Source of the DNA: Erythrobacter sp. SCSIO 43205
GTDB taxonomy: Bacteria; Pseudomonadota; Alphaproteobacteria; Sphingomonadales; Sphingomonadaceae
NCBI RefSeq assembly: GCF_019904235.1
Contig: NZ_CP063202.1
Location: 3,162,001 to 3,226,000 of the forward strand
Direction: 5' to 3'
Length of the DNA: 64,000 nt
The notes under the pieces were generated by a model. It was not told the origin of the DNA. It worked only from the letters and a program-made list of their open reading frames with translations, and did no database searches. Positions within the stretch are counted from its first letter, which is position 1; every line of letters starts with the position of its first letter. The translations under genes and the position numbers were made by a program. Positions 53,443-61,681 of this stretch are shown here, one piece after another.

Positions 53443-54768
53443 ATGCAGCGCCTCTTTACCAATATCGGCTGGCTTTTAGGGGGACGCGGGATCAACGCGC
53501 TGCTCAGCCTTGTGTATCTGGCGCTCGCCGCGCGCTCACTTGGGCTTGAGCAATTTGGCCATTTTGCCACGATCATCACGCTTGGCCTGGTGGTTACTGG
53601 AGTGGCAAGTTTCCAGACTTGGCAATTTATCGTTCGCTGGGGAGCCAATGGCGGCGAAAATGGCGGTGAGCCATCGCAAGAGGCCACCCGCGATGCCATC
53701 GGCTTTGCCATTGCGCTAGATCTGTTTTCCTTTGCCCTTGGCACTGTGCTCTCCGCCGCACTCGTGTTGAGCGCGTCTTATTGGCTTCCCTTGCCGTCAG
53801 ACCTGCTGTGGCTGACTTTCGGCTATTGCATCATCTCACTGCTTGCGATGCGCACAACGCCAACCGGGCTGTTGCGTCTGCATTTCAAATACGCTCTCAC
53901 AACGGCTGCTGAAACGGTTCAGCCTGTTGTGCGCACCACCGGAGCGGTGCTGGCCTGGGCCTATATGCCGAATGTCACAGGCTTCATTCTCGCTTATGCT
54001 GCATCAGAAATAGCCGTCGCGCTTGCCCTTTGGGTGGCAGCCGCGCGCTATGAGCGGATCGAATTTTCGCGCATTAGCCTCACTAAAATCCCGTCGCTCC
54101 ACAAGGACGCATGGCGATTTGTGTGGGCGACCAATATGTCGGGCAGCCTGACGGTAGCAGGAAAACAGGGCGTAGTGCTTCTGGTTGGCACATTCGGAGG
54201 AGCTGCACTTTTGGGCGGTTTCCGCGTGGCGAGCCAGCTTGGCCAGGCGTTGGTGGCGCTGGCTCAAGTCATTTCGAAAGCCATCCTGCCAGAGCTCGTC
54301 CACTCACAGCAAGATGCGCTGATGATCGCGCGGCGGATGGCGAATGTGGCGCTGATTGGCGGGATCATCGCGGTGCTTGGCGCGGTCATATTCGGTCGCC
54401 TCGGGCTTGATCTCATCGGCGGGCCAGAGTTTCGCGGGCGCGGGTTTTACTGGGCAATGGTGATCCTCTCCATCGCAGGGGCGGTTGAGCTTGTGGGCGC
54501 GAGTTTGGAATCTCTGCTTGTCTCCGCCGGGCGCGCAGGCACAGCCTTCGTGGTTCGCGCAGCCCCCACGCTCCTCGCCTTTGGCCTGCTTGATCTTGCC
54601 ATCGGCTGGAACGGCGCATTGGGCGCAGCCTTCACGGTCCTTGGCTCAAGCGCGCTTGCAGTGATCGGCTTCTACGTCGCGATCCTCAACCTGCATGAAA
54701 TCCGCATCGTGGTGGAGCCTGACGAGGACGCGCAGATCCCCGCCGCTGACCCCGATCAGAGGCCCTGA
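53443..54768 (+). CDS. Wzx-like lipopolysaccharide/oligosaccharide flippase
   Basis: 441 residues from the ATG at 53443 (MQRLFTNIGWLLGGRGINAL). The sequence is hydrophobic with about 12 helices in the MOP-superfamily polysaccharide-biosynthesis pattern. The N-terminal SLVYLALAARSLGLEQFGHF is typical of flippases. It would move an undecaprenyl-linked oligosaccharide across the inner membrane. No glycosyltransferase genes are next to it in the window, so the glycan is unknown. The gene ends 14 bp from the convergent gcvPB. Confidence 0.82.
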   Translation: MQRLFTNIGWLLGGRGINALLSLVYLALAARSLGLEQFGHFATIITLGLVVTGVASFQTWQFIVRWGANGGENGGEPSQEATRDAIGFAIALDLFSFALGTVLSAALVLSASYWLPLPSDLLWLTFGYCIISLLAMRTTPTGLLRLHFKYALTTAAETVQPVVRTTGAVLAWAYMPNVTGFILAYAASEIAVALALWVAAARYERIEFSRISLTKIPSLHKDAWRFVWATNMSGSLTVAGKQGVVLLVGTFGGAALLGGFRVASQLGQALVALAQVISKAILPELVHSQQDALMIARRMANVALIGGIIAVLGAVIFGRLGLDLIGGPEFRGRGFYWAMVILSIAGAVELVGASLESLLVSAGRAGTAFVVRAAPTLLAFGLLDLAIGWNGALGAAFTVLGSSALAVIGFYVAILNLHEIRIVVEPDEDAQIPAADPDQRP

Positions 54769-54782
54769 ACTCGGGCTACGAA

Positions 54783-56366
54783 CTACGCTTCTGGCGCTTC
54801 CCACTTAAGCTTGGGCTTACGCGCAGCCGCCGTTTCATCCAGACGCCTGCGAGGCGCGAAGTATGGCGCTTGCTTGAGGCTCTCATCGCCCGCAATCGCG
54901 CGCTCAGCCAAGGAACGGAAGGCGGTGATAAATTGATCGATGGTCGCCTTGCTCTCCGTCTCGGTCGGCTCGACCAGCATCGCGCCATGCACAACAAGCG
55001 GGAAATACACCGTCATCGGGTGGAAGCCTTCGTCGATCATGCCTTTGGCCAAATCGAGCGTTGAGAGGCCACCCCCAAAATCCTTATCGCCAAACAGCGC
55101 CTCGTGCATACACGGGCCGCTGTCGGCATAGGGCGCGTGGAGGACATCTTCAAGGCTGCGCAAGATGTAATTGGCGTTGAGCACCGCGTCCTCAGCCACT
55201 TGCTTCAGGCCATCGGCACCGTGGCTGAGCATATAGGTGAGCGCGCGGGTGAACATCCCCATTTGCCCGTGAAAGGCAGTCATGCGGCCAAAGCTCGACA
55301 TTTCGCCGCCAAAGTGTGTCCGGGCAAATTCATCGGCCTGCTCTTCTTCGACGAGATGCACCACGCCATCCTTCGTGCGCGCGGTATAGGGAAGCGGCAT
55401 AAACGGCGCGAGCGCTTCGGAAAGCACCACGGGGCCAGAACCGGGACCACCGCCGCCATGAGGGGTGGAGAAGGTTTTATGGAGGTTGATGTGCATTGCA
55501 TCAACGCCAAGATCGCCCGGACGCACCCGGCCAACAATCGCATTGAAGTTTGCTCCGTCGCAATAAACAAAGCCGCCCGCTTCGTGCACAGCATCGCTGA
55601 TCTCGCGAAGGTCGGGTTCAAACAGGCCGCAGGTGTTGGGATTGGTGATCATCACCGCCGCGACGTCTGGACCAAGACGGGCTTTGAGAGCTTCGAGGTC
55701 CACACGGCCTTGAGGGGTCGCGGGGATATTCTCGACGCGGTAATTGGCAAAAGCGGCCGTGGCGGGGTTGGTGCCGTGGGCGCTTTCAGGGACCAGCACG
55801 ACTTCACGCGCATCACCGCGCGCTTCCAAGGCTGCACGGATGCACAAGATACCGCAAAGCTCGCCATGCGCGCCCGCCTTGGGGCTCATCGCGACTGCGT
55901 TCATTCCCGTGAGGTCAAGCAGCCAGTGGGCAAGCTCATTCATCACTTCCAATGCACCCTGCACGGTGGAAACCGGTTGCAGCGGGTGCACATCGGCAAA
56001 ACCGGGGAGCCGCGCCATCTTTTCATTGAGGCGTGGATTGTGTTTCATGGTGCACGAACCAAGCGGGAAAAAGCCCAGATCAATACCGTAGTTCTGGCGG
56101 CTGAGGCGGGTGTAATGACGCACGGCTTCGGGCTCGGTCAGGCCAACGAGGCCAATGGGCTCGTCGCGTTCCAGACCAGCCAGACGCCTTGGCGCAGATG
56201 CATCAATTTCAGGGAGGTCAACGCCAGTGGTTTGCGCATGGCCGATTTCAAACAGCAGCGGCTCTTCGAGCATCAGTGCACGGTTTCCGGTCGTGGTTAC
56301 TGTCTCACCTGTCGCATCAGCCACTTCCATTTGCGGCTTCCATCCAGATTTGTTCGGGGCGTTCAT
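54783..56366 (-). CDS. gcvPB: Glycine dehydrogenase (aminomethyl-transferring) subunit 2
   Basis: 527 residues. It is the C-terminal half of the P-protein of the glycine cleavage system encoded as a separate subunit. The PLP-binding Lys is in [20 protein letters not shown] (about residue 293), and [15 protein letters not shown] is conserved near residue 105. It works with GcvPA to decarboxylate glycine and pass the aminomethyl group to GcvH. Its start overlaps the gcvPA stop by 4 bp. Confidence 0.94.
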   Translation of the reverse strand: MNAPNKSGWKPQMEVADATGETVTTTGNRALMLEEPLLFEIGHAQTTGVDLPEIDASAPRRLAGLERDEPIGLVGLTEPEAVRHYTRLSRQNYGIDLGFFPLGSCTMKHNPRLNEKMARLPGFADVHPLQPVSTVQGALEVMNELAHWLLDLTGMNAVAMSPKAGAHGELCGILCIRAALEARGDAREVVLVPESAHGTNPATAAFANYRVENIPATPQGRVDLEALKARLGPDVAAVMITNPNTCGLFEPDLREISDAVHEAGGFVYCDGANFNAIVGRVRPGDLGVDAMHINLHKTFSTPHGGGGPGSGPVVLSEALAPFMPLPYTARTKDGVVHLVEEEQADEFARTHFGGEMSSFGRMTAFHGQMGMFTRALTYMLSHGADGLKQVAEDAVLNANYILRSLEDVLHAPYADSGPCMHEALFGDKDFGGGLSTLDLAKGMIDEGFHPMTVYFPLVVHGAMLVEPTETESKATIDQFITAFRSLAERAIAGDESLKQAPYFAPRRRLDETAAARKPKLKWEAPEA

Positions 56367-57754
56367 TGGGCAGCCTCCTTGATGCCAGACTCTTTGATGA
56401 TAGCCTCAAGCTGACTAGCGAGAGTCTCAATATCGTCTTCGGTGGTGGTTTCAGTGACCGCGACAAGCAGCGCCTGCTGCAAGCGTTCAACACCCGGATA
56501 CAGCCGCCCGAGCGACACTCCGCCAAGCACTCCGCGATCAGCAAGTGAGCGCACAACTTCGCGCGCGGGCTTGCCGTCAAGCATGATGGTGAACTCGTTG
56601 AAAAAGGCATTGTTGAGGAGCGACACGCCCGGAACCTTCGCCAAACGGTCGGCTGCAACGCAGGCAAGACGGTGGTTTTCCGCTGCAAGCTCGCGCAGGC
56701 CCTTTTCGCCGAGCAGCGTCATGTGGACACTGAATGCCAGCGCACACAGGCCAGAGTTGGTGCAGATGTTGGACGTCGCTTTCTCGCGCCGGATGTGCTG
56801 TTCGCGCGTGGACAGCGTGAGGACGAAGCCGCGTTTCCCTTCCGCATCGACAGTCTCCCCGCACAAACGGCCCGGCATCTGGCGCACGTGTTTTGCATCG
56901 CGCACGGCGAAAAGACCCAGATACGGCCCGCCAAATTGCAAGCCAACGCCAAGTGATTGCCCCTCGCCCACAACGATGTCTGCGCCCATCTCGCCGGGCG
57001 ATTTGATCGCGCCGAGTGCTACAGGCTCTGTGTTCACCACCACCAGCAAAGCGCCCTTGTCATGCGCTGCATCAGCAAGCGCCGACAAATCGGTGATCCG
57101 GCCCAGAATATCGGGATATTGGACGACCACGCAGGCAGTGTCCTCGTCGATGCGAGCGGTCAGCCCCTCCATGTCAGGGTCGGCCTGGATGGCAGGCGCG
57201 CTGTCGGCAATCACATCGCCAGTAAACTGCGCCATGGTTTTGACAACTTCGCTGTAATGCGGGTGGAGCGCGCCGGAGAGGACCGCGCGTTTCTTTCTGG
57301 TCACGCGCGTCGCCATCGCCACCGCCTCCCAGCACGCGGTGGACCCATCATAAAGCGACGCATTGGCGACCGCGCAGCCGTAAAGATTTGCTACCTGCGT
57401 CTGGAACTCAAACAGCATTTGCAGCGTGCCTTGGGCAATCTCAGGCTGGTAGGGCGTGTAAGCGGTCAGGAACTCGCCGCGCTGGATCACTGTGTCGACG
57501 CTTGCGGGGACATGATGACGATAAGCCCCTGCGCCGAGGAAAAACGGCACGTCGCCCGCAACCGTGTTCTTGTTCGCGAGGCGCTTCATATGGCGCTCAA
57601 CCGCCATCTCGCTCGCGTGCATGGGAAGCCCGCGAATGGGGCCATCAAGACGGGCGACTTCGGGCACATCGACGAAGAGATCGTCAATGCTGCTCGCGCC
57701 GATTTTGGCCAGCATATCGCTGCGGTCGGTATCGGTTAGCGGGAGGTAACGCAT
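56363..57754 (-). CDS. gcvPA: Glycine dehydrogenase (aminomethyl-transferring) subunit 1
   Basis: 463 residues. The ATG at 57754 is used; a TTG immediately upstream adds one residue. It is the N-terminal half of the split P-protein, recognised by [32 protein letters not shown] and [18 protein letters not shown]. It contributes to the glycine decarboxylase active site with GcvPB. A ribosome site (TAGGA) precedes the start. It is the third gene of the riboswitch-controlled operon, 34 bp after gcvH. Confidence 0.94.
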   Translation of the reverse strand: MRYLPLTDTDRSDMLAKIGASSIDDLFVDVPEVARLDGPIRGLPMHASEMAVERHMKRLANKNTVAGDVPFFLGAGAYRHHVPASVDTVIQRGEFLTAYTPYQPEIAQGTLQMLFEFQTQVANLYGCAVANASLYDGSTACWEAVAMATRVTRKKRAVLSGALHPHYSEVVKTMAQFTGDVIADSAPAIQADPDMEGLTARIDEDTACVVVQYPDILGRITDLSALADAAHDKGALLVVVNTEPVALGAIKSPGEMGADIVVGEGQSLGVGLQFGGPYLGLFAVRDAKHVRQMPGRLCGETVDAEGKRGFVLTLSTREQHIRREKATSNICTNSGLCALAFSVHMTLLGEKGLRELAAENHRLACVAADRLAKVPGVSLLNNAFFNEFTIMLDGKPAREVVRSLADRGVLGGVSLGRLYPGVERLQQALLVAVTETTTEDDIETLASQLEAIIKESGIKEAAQ

Positions 57755-57788
57755 CAAATTTTCCTAAGTGAGAGGGGCTTGGAAAAGA

Positions 57789-58160
57789 TCAGAGATTGTC
57801 GACGAACGCCTTATAGCCTTTGTCATCCATCAGGCCTTCGAGTTCGCTCTTGTCGCCGATGGTCATGCGGAAAAACCAGCCTTCTTCCTCGGGCGAGGAA
57901 TTGACCAGAGCCGGCTCTTCTTCGAGCGCGTCATTGCCTTCGGTCACTTCGCCGGAGATGGGAGCGTAAACGTCGCTTGCCGCTTTCACACTTTCGACCA
58001 CAGCCGCATCGCCGCCCTTGTCGAGCATCGTGCCAACGCTGGGGAGTTCGACGAAGACGATGTCGCCCAATTGCTCTTGCGCATAGTCGGTGATGCCGAC
58101 GGTCGCGCTTTCGCCCTCGACGTCGATCCATTCGTGTTCATCGGTGAAATAGCGCGGCAT
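57789..58160 (-). CDS. gcvH: Glycine cleavage system H protein
   Basis: A 123-residue lipoyl-carrier protein. The lipoylation Lys lies in [19 protein letters not shown]. The start [18 protein letters not shown] is typical. It carries the aminomethyl group between the P and T proteins. The gene follows gcvT after 3 bp and precedes gcvPA. Confidence 0.95.
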   Translation of the reverse strand: MPRYFTDEHEWIDVEGESATVGITDYAQEQLGDIVFVELPSVGTMLDKGGDAAVVESVKAASDVYAPISGEVTEGNDALEEEPALVNSSPEEEGWFFRMTIGDKSELEGLMDDKGYKAFVDNL

Positions 58161-58163
58161 AAT

Positions 58164-59312
58164 TCAAGTTCCTCTGAAGTATTTGTGGGCCACGAAGGGC
58201 ATGGGTGAAACGATTGCAGGCAAGCTCTTGTTCCTCACCTTGCAGGTAAGCTCAGTTCCTTCTTGCGAGTGGGCTGCATCGACGAAAGCCATGGCGATGG
58301 GTTGGCCCAAGGTGGGCGAAAAGCCTCCACTGGTAACCACGCCGACTTTGGTGTCGCCGGAATAGACCTCGGCGCCTTCGCGTGCGGGCATCCGGCCTTC
58401 GAGTTTGAGGCCGACGCGCTTGGTCACAGGCCCATTGTTGAAGGCCTCCATAACTGGTGCATGGCCCAAATACCCCCCACCCTCGCGGCGCTTTTTGGAA
58501 AGCGCAAAGGTGAGATCAGCGCTTACCGGATCAATGTCGAGCGTGAGGTCATGGCCATAAAGCGGAAGGCCTGCCTCAAGCCGCAAACTGTCGCGCGCGC
58601 CAAGTCCTGCTGGCTTCACGCGCTCGTCCGCCACCAGAGCATCGGCAAGCTTTTGAACCGAGTTTTCATGGACCGAAATTTCAAACCCATCTTCCCCGGT
58701 GTAGCCCGCGCGGCTGACCCAGATATGGCCTTCGTCAAATTCAAACAGGCCGGCGGTCATGAAAGTGAGCGCAGCCGTGCCGGGCACCAACGCCTCCAAC
58801 ACCTCGCCAGCTTTGGGCCCCTGCAATGCGAGCAGCGCAAACTCGTCCTGGTGGGTGAGCGTCACCTCATCAGCGAGATGTTCGCGAAGATGGGCAATGT
58901 CGTCCCACTTGCACGCGCCGTTCACCACCAGCCCCAGATGCGGGCCAGTGTTGGTGACCATCAGATCATCGATCACCCCGCCCTCTTCGGTGAGCAGCAT
59001 GGAGTAGCGCATCTTGCCGGGTTTGAGCGATGTGATGAGGCCGGGCAGCAGTTTTTCAAGCTCGCGCGCGCCCAGCGTCGGATCATCCTCAGGTGAGTGC
59101 ACCGTCAACTGCCCCATGTGGCTTACATCGAACAGGCTTGCGCTTGATCGCGTCCACTCGTGCTCGGCAACGATACCTTCATATTGGATTGGCATTTCAT
59201 AGCCCGCAAACGGCACCATGCGCGCGCCGTGGTCGCGGTGCCACTGGTCGAGCGGGAGCCTGCCCAGTTCCACTGCCTCTTCTGGCGTTTCGTCAATTGA
59301 TTGGTCGCTCAA
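58164..59312 (-). CDS. gcvT: Glycine cleavage system T protein (aminomethyltransferase)
   Basis: About 382 residues. The start is assigned to TTG at 59312 (protein begins MSDQSIDETPEEAVELG) because GGGGAA lies about 8 bases upstream. Longer TTG-started versions extend into the riboswitch. Motifs include PFAGYEMPIQYEGIVAEHEW, ASLFDVSHMGQL, and the tetrahydrofolate-site Asp region. A C-terminal GGFSPTLGQPIAMAFVD is conserved. It transfers the methylene group from GcvH to tetrahydrofolate. It is the first gene of the operon controlled by the upstream tandem glycine riboswitch. Confidence 0.93.
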   Translation of the reverse strand: MSDQSIDETPEEAVELGRLPLDQWHRDHGARMVPFAGYEMPIQYEGIVAEHEWTRSSASLFDVSHMGQLTVHSPEDDPTLGARELEKLLPGLITSLKPGKMRYSMLLTEEGGVIDDLMVTNTGPHLGLVVNGACKWDDIAHLREHLADEVTLTHQDEFALLALQGPKAGEVLEALVPGTAALTFMTAGLFEFDEGHIWVSRAGYTGEDGFEISVHENSVQKLADALVADERVKPAGLGARDSLRLEAGLPLYGHDLTLDIDPVSADLTFALSKKRREGGGYLGHAPVMEAFNNGPVTKRVGLKLEGRMPAREGAEVYSGDTKVGVVTSGGFSPTLGQPIAMAFVDAAHSQEGTELTCKVRNKSLPAIVSPMPFVAHKYFRGT

Positions 59313-59359
59313 AAATTGTTCCCCGAATAACAGGTGCAAGGGCGCCCAAAGACGCAGGT

Positions 59360-59580
59360 CTTGCCCCCTCTGTCGGGTTAACCTGAGAGCTTAAGCGAGC
59401 GCGCGGACACGCAAGCCTTCCCCTTCGGTGGTGAGGCAAACGGACAATACCGCCCTCACGCTTTCCAGAGTGCCTATGCCTTTTCGCGGTCCATTTGCCT
59501 GAGAGTTTCCGGGGCGGTTGCTCCTTCGGCGCCAGGGCCCATTTCTGGAAATCCCGATCTCTCCCGCGAGAGACGCCAGA
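59360..59580 (-). promoter_or_regulatory. Tandem glycine riboswitch
   Basis: On the minus strand the leader of gcvT has two glycine aptamers in series. Aptamer 1 shows GCGGGAGAGA, then GCCGAAGGAGCAA, then GGAAACTCTCAGGCAAA with GGACCGCG. Aptamer 2 shows ACTCTGGAAAGCG, CACCGAAGGGG, and AGCTCTCAGGTTAACCCGACAGAGG. These are the conserved cores of the family, with the second less canonical. In most proteobacteria, glycine binding turns on gcv expression by freeing the ribosome site or preventing termination. The expression platform lies between 59360 and the start at 59312. Confidence 0.92.
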
Positions 59581-59715
59581 ATCACTTCCGGCAGGCGCAA
59601 TCCATGTTGCGGATGCGAAGAGCCCCGTCAATCAGCAGACGCAGCTTTTGGCGAAATATTTGTGCGAAAATGGCGAGGCGCCATCCCAAATGTGAGGGAC
59701 GAGCGTGCTAAGCGG

Positions 59716-60081
59716 TCAGATTAGGCCGCATTCACCCGCGGTGAGCGTATATTGCTCTCCGCTTGCCTCGCTCACGATAAGCTTGGCGCACCAGCTTTGG
59801 GTGGTGTTGATCTTTAACCGCGAGAGCACCTGACGGTTGCCCGAAGCAAGCGTGACATTGGATTTGTGGCGCGAATGGGATGCCCCTGACAATTCAACCT
59901 CAAACTCAACCTGCTGGGTGAGCGCACTGTCAGCGATAACCTGGACCTCAACCGTGTCTGATCCTTCGATCACATTGAGCGACAAGGCGCGCTGCTGGGA
60001 CGATGCGCTCGCCATGCTAGCGCCTGCGCCAAGCATAAGGAGCGATGCGGTTGCTGCGATGATCTGGCCAAGCTTGCTCAT
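59716..60081 (-). CDS. csgH: Curli-like amyloid chaperone CsgH
   Basis: A 121-residue secreted protein with signal MSKLGQIIAATASLLMLGAGAS. The mature part is an all-beta Ig-like domain (VEGSDTVEVQVIADSAL-like alternation) with two cysteines, one in SWCAKLIV and one in GECGLI. This is the size and pattern of CsgH, the alphaproteobacterial counterpart of CsgC that keeps curlin subunits unfolded in the periplasm. It is located just downstream of two curlin-repeat genes, supporting that call. Sequence identity of CsgH is low in general, so the call leans on both pattern and context. Confidence 0.78.
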   Translation of the reverse strand: MSKLGQIIAATASLLMLGAGASMASASSQQRALSLNVIEGSDTVEVQVIADSALTQQVEFEVELSGASHSRHKSNVTLASGNRQVLSRLKINTTQSWCAKLIVSEASGEQYTLTAGECGLI

Positions 60082-60093
60082 GGTGTTGCCGGG

Positions 60094-60867
60094 TCACCCG
60101 CCGCCGCCAAGCTGCTGTACAATGGCGTTTACGAGGCCTTGCGTTTCTGGCGAAAGGCCAGCGGTGGGATCACCCTCAGCGGCCGTGGCCTGCGCATCGC
60201 TTAATGCCTGATTGTTAAGCGCAACCGAGGCGACCACTTGATTATCGAAATTCGCAGGGTTCGCATCCGCCCCCGCCAGCCGGGCAATCGCCGCCTGAAG
60301 TGTCGCCGTGCGCCCTGCATCAAGCCCGCCGCCAAGCAGGCTGTCCTCAGCCGACGAGGCGCGCGCTTCGCCAAATTCTTCAGAACGTGTCTCAATCCGC
60401 GCGTCACACAATTCCTTGAGCGCGGGTATATCGCTGCCACGTTCGCAAATATCAGTGCCTTCAACCGCTTCGAGCAGCACTTGCCGTTCTGCCGGCGTCA
60501 ATTGCGCCAGCGCAGGGTCAGCCGATCTAGCTGCGACTTGTGAGACATCGTTTTGAGTGTCGCCAGAGGCAGACACCTGAGAAAGCGATGCGTCTTCACC
60601 CCCTCTGGCCGCTTCGATTTGTTGTTGCTGCGCCGCTCGTGCACGAGCAGCGGCCACGCTTTCAGGCGTAATCGCATCGGGAAAATAGACCTTGGAGGAG
60701 GCATCCTCAGGTGCTTGCTCAACAAATGCGCTTGCCTCGCGCGGTACGTCTTGCGCGGCGTCTTGGGGGGCGTCTTGAGCCGACGCAAAGGCGCAAGGCA
60801 AAACGGCCAGAGTGACAAGGCTCAATTTTACCGCTGTGATGGTCTGGCCCTGTACTGTCCCTCGCAT
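60094..60867 (-). CDS. Exported protein of unknown function in the curli-like locus
   Basis: 257 residues from the ATG at 60867, which has a GAGGAG site. Signal peptide at about residues 1-30 (ITAVKLSLVTLAVLPCAFAS, then AQ). The mature protein is rich in Ala, Gln and Glu, has long predicted helices (VAAARARAAQQQQIEAARGG), and a central ALTPAERQVLLEAVEGTDIC with a second Cys 16 residues later. It ends in LGGGG. It is not CsgE, CsgF or CsgG by any motif I know. It lies between csgH and the curlin gene, so a role in fibre assembly or anchoring is likely but unproven. Confidence 0.75.
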   Translation of the reverse strand: MRGTVQGQTITAVKLSLVTLAVLPCAFASAQDAPQDAAQDVPREASAFVEQAPEDASSKVYFPDAITPESVAAARARAAQQQQIEAARGGEDASLSQVSASGDTQNDVSQVAARSADPALAQLTPAERQVLLEAVEGTDICERGSDIPALKELCDARIETRSEEFGEARASSAEDSLLGGGLDAGRTATLQAAIARLAGADANPANFDNQVVASVALNNQALSDAQATAAEGDPTAGLSPETQGLVNAIVQQLGGGG

Positions 60868-60893
60868 GACGCGGCTCCTCACCTTCGACTGGT

Positions 60894-61514
60894 TCAATTG
60901 CCCTGTGTGATGATAGCTGTGGCGCCGCCGGTTTGAATAACGCTCATATCCGGCAAGCCATTGCCATTTTGCGTCCACTCCAGAGCATTGCCAGAGCCCA
61001 CTTGCGTTGCGCTCATCGTGTTGTTGTCGCCATTTTGCGCAAGGATTGCCTGATTGTTGTCACCATCCTGAATAAGCGTCGCCAGATTGCCTGTGCCATT
61101 TTGCGCAATCGCTGCGCCTGATCCGGTCAGCCCGTTGTCGTTTTGCGAAAGCAAGATCGTGTTGGCATCACCCGTTTGCGTAAGCAGCGCAACGGTCTGC
61201 GCCGAACCGCCTTGAGTGACTGAGGCAAGATTGTCGCCACCAGTCTGGTCAATTGCGGCAAAGTGATCGCCATCGCCAAACTGCGCGACCTGCGCGGTGT
61301 TGTTGTCGCCATCCTGAGTGACTTCGGCATTTTGTTCGGCGTTGGACTGGCTGAAAGAGCCAGAGTTGTCATCGCCAATCTGCTCAACAAAGACGCCGTC
61401 AAAGGGCCCTGTATCAGGCGCACTGACCTGTGTTTGAGCAAAGGCCGGGGTCGCACCCATGGTGGCAATAAGACTTGCGCAAAGGGCAAGGATGCTTGAA
61501 GCTTTGCATTTCAT
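60894..61514 (-). CDS. Curlin-repeat protein (CsgA/CsgB-like)
   Basis: A 206-residue exported protein with a Sec signal (MKCKASSILALCASLIATMG, cleavage near AFAQ). The mature part is a series of curlin-type half-repeats with Q-x-G-x-x-N spacing, such as VTQDGDNNTAQVAQFGDGDH and LIQDGDNNQAILAQNGDNN. These stack as a beta-helix-like amyloid. The length is close to that of E. coli CsgA (151 aa) plus a few repeats. Between this gene and the long curlin gene there is a 167-bp gap. Whether it is the major subunit or the nucleator cannot be told. Confidence 0.9.
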   Translation of the reverse strand: MKCKASSILALCASLIATMGATPAFAQTQVSAPDTGPFDGVFVEQIGDDNSGSFSQSNAEQNAEVTQDGDNNTAQVAQFGDGDHFAAIDQTGGDNLASVTQGGSAQTVALLTQTGDANTILLSQNDNGLTGSGAAIAQNGTGNLATLIQDGDNNQAILAQNGDNNTMSATQVGSGNALEWTQNGNGLPDMSVIQTGGATAIITQGN

Positions 61515-61618
61515 GGTGTCGATCCTAACTGATTACGCCGCCCATGGCGAGAGGCTTGAAGCACATCCCCTAGCCACCGTTTCCTTAGCTGAGCAATCAT
61601 TACTCCCAGATTGACATC

Positions 61619-61654
61619 GCCGGGCAAGGCAAATGCGCCGGGCAAGGCAAATGC
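61619..61654. repeat. 18-bp tandem direct repeat
   Basis: GCCGGGCAAGGCAAATGC occurs twice head to tail at 61619-61636 and 61637-61654. It is followed by GCCCGCCCGGC, which can pair with the GCCGGGC of either copy. It sits in the gap between the two curlin genes. Confidence 0.85.
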
Positions 61655-61681
61655 GCCCGCCCGGCAATCGCTTTTTCTCGT

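Noticed and set aside
55104..56414. 436-codon plus-strand frame opposite gcvPB
   Set aside because: Same reason: antisense to a well-conserved gene, no motifs, no ribosome site.
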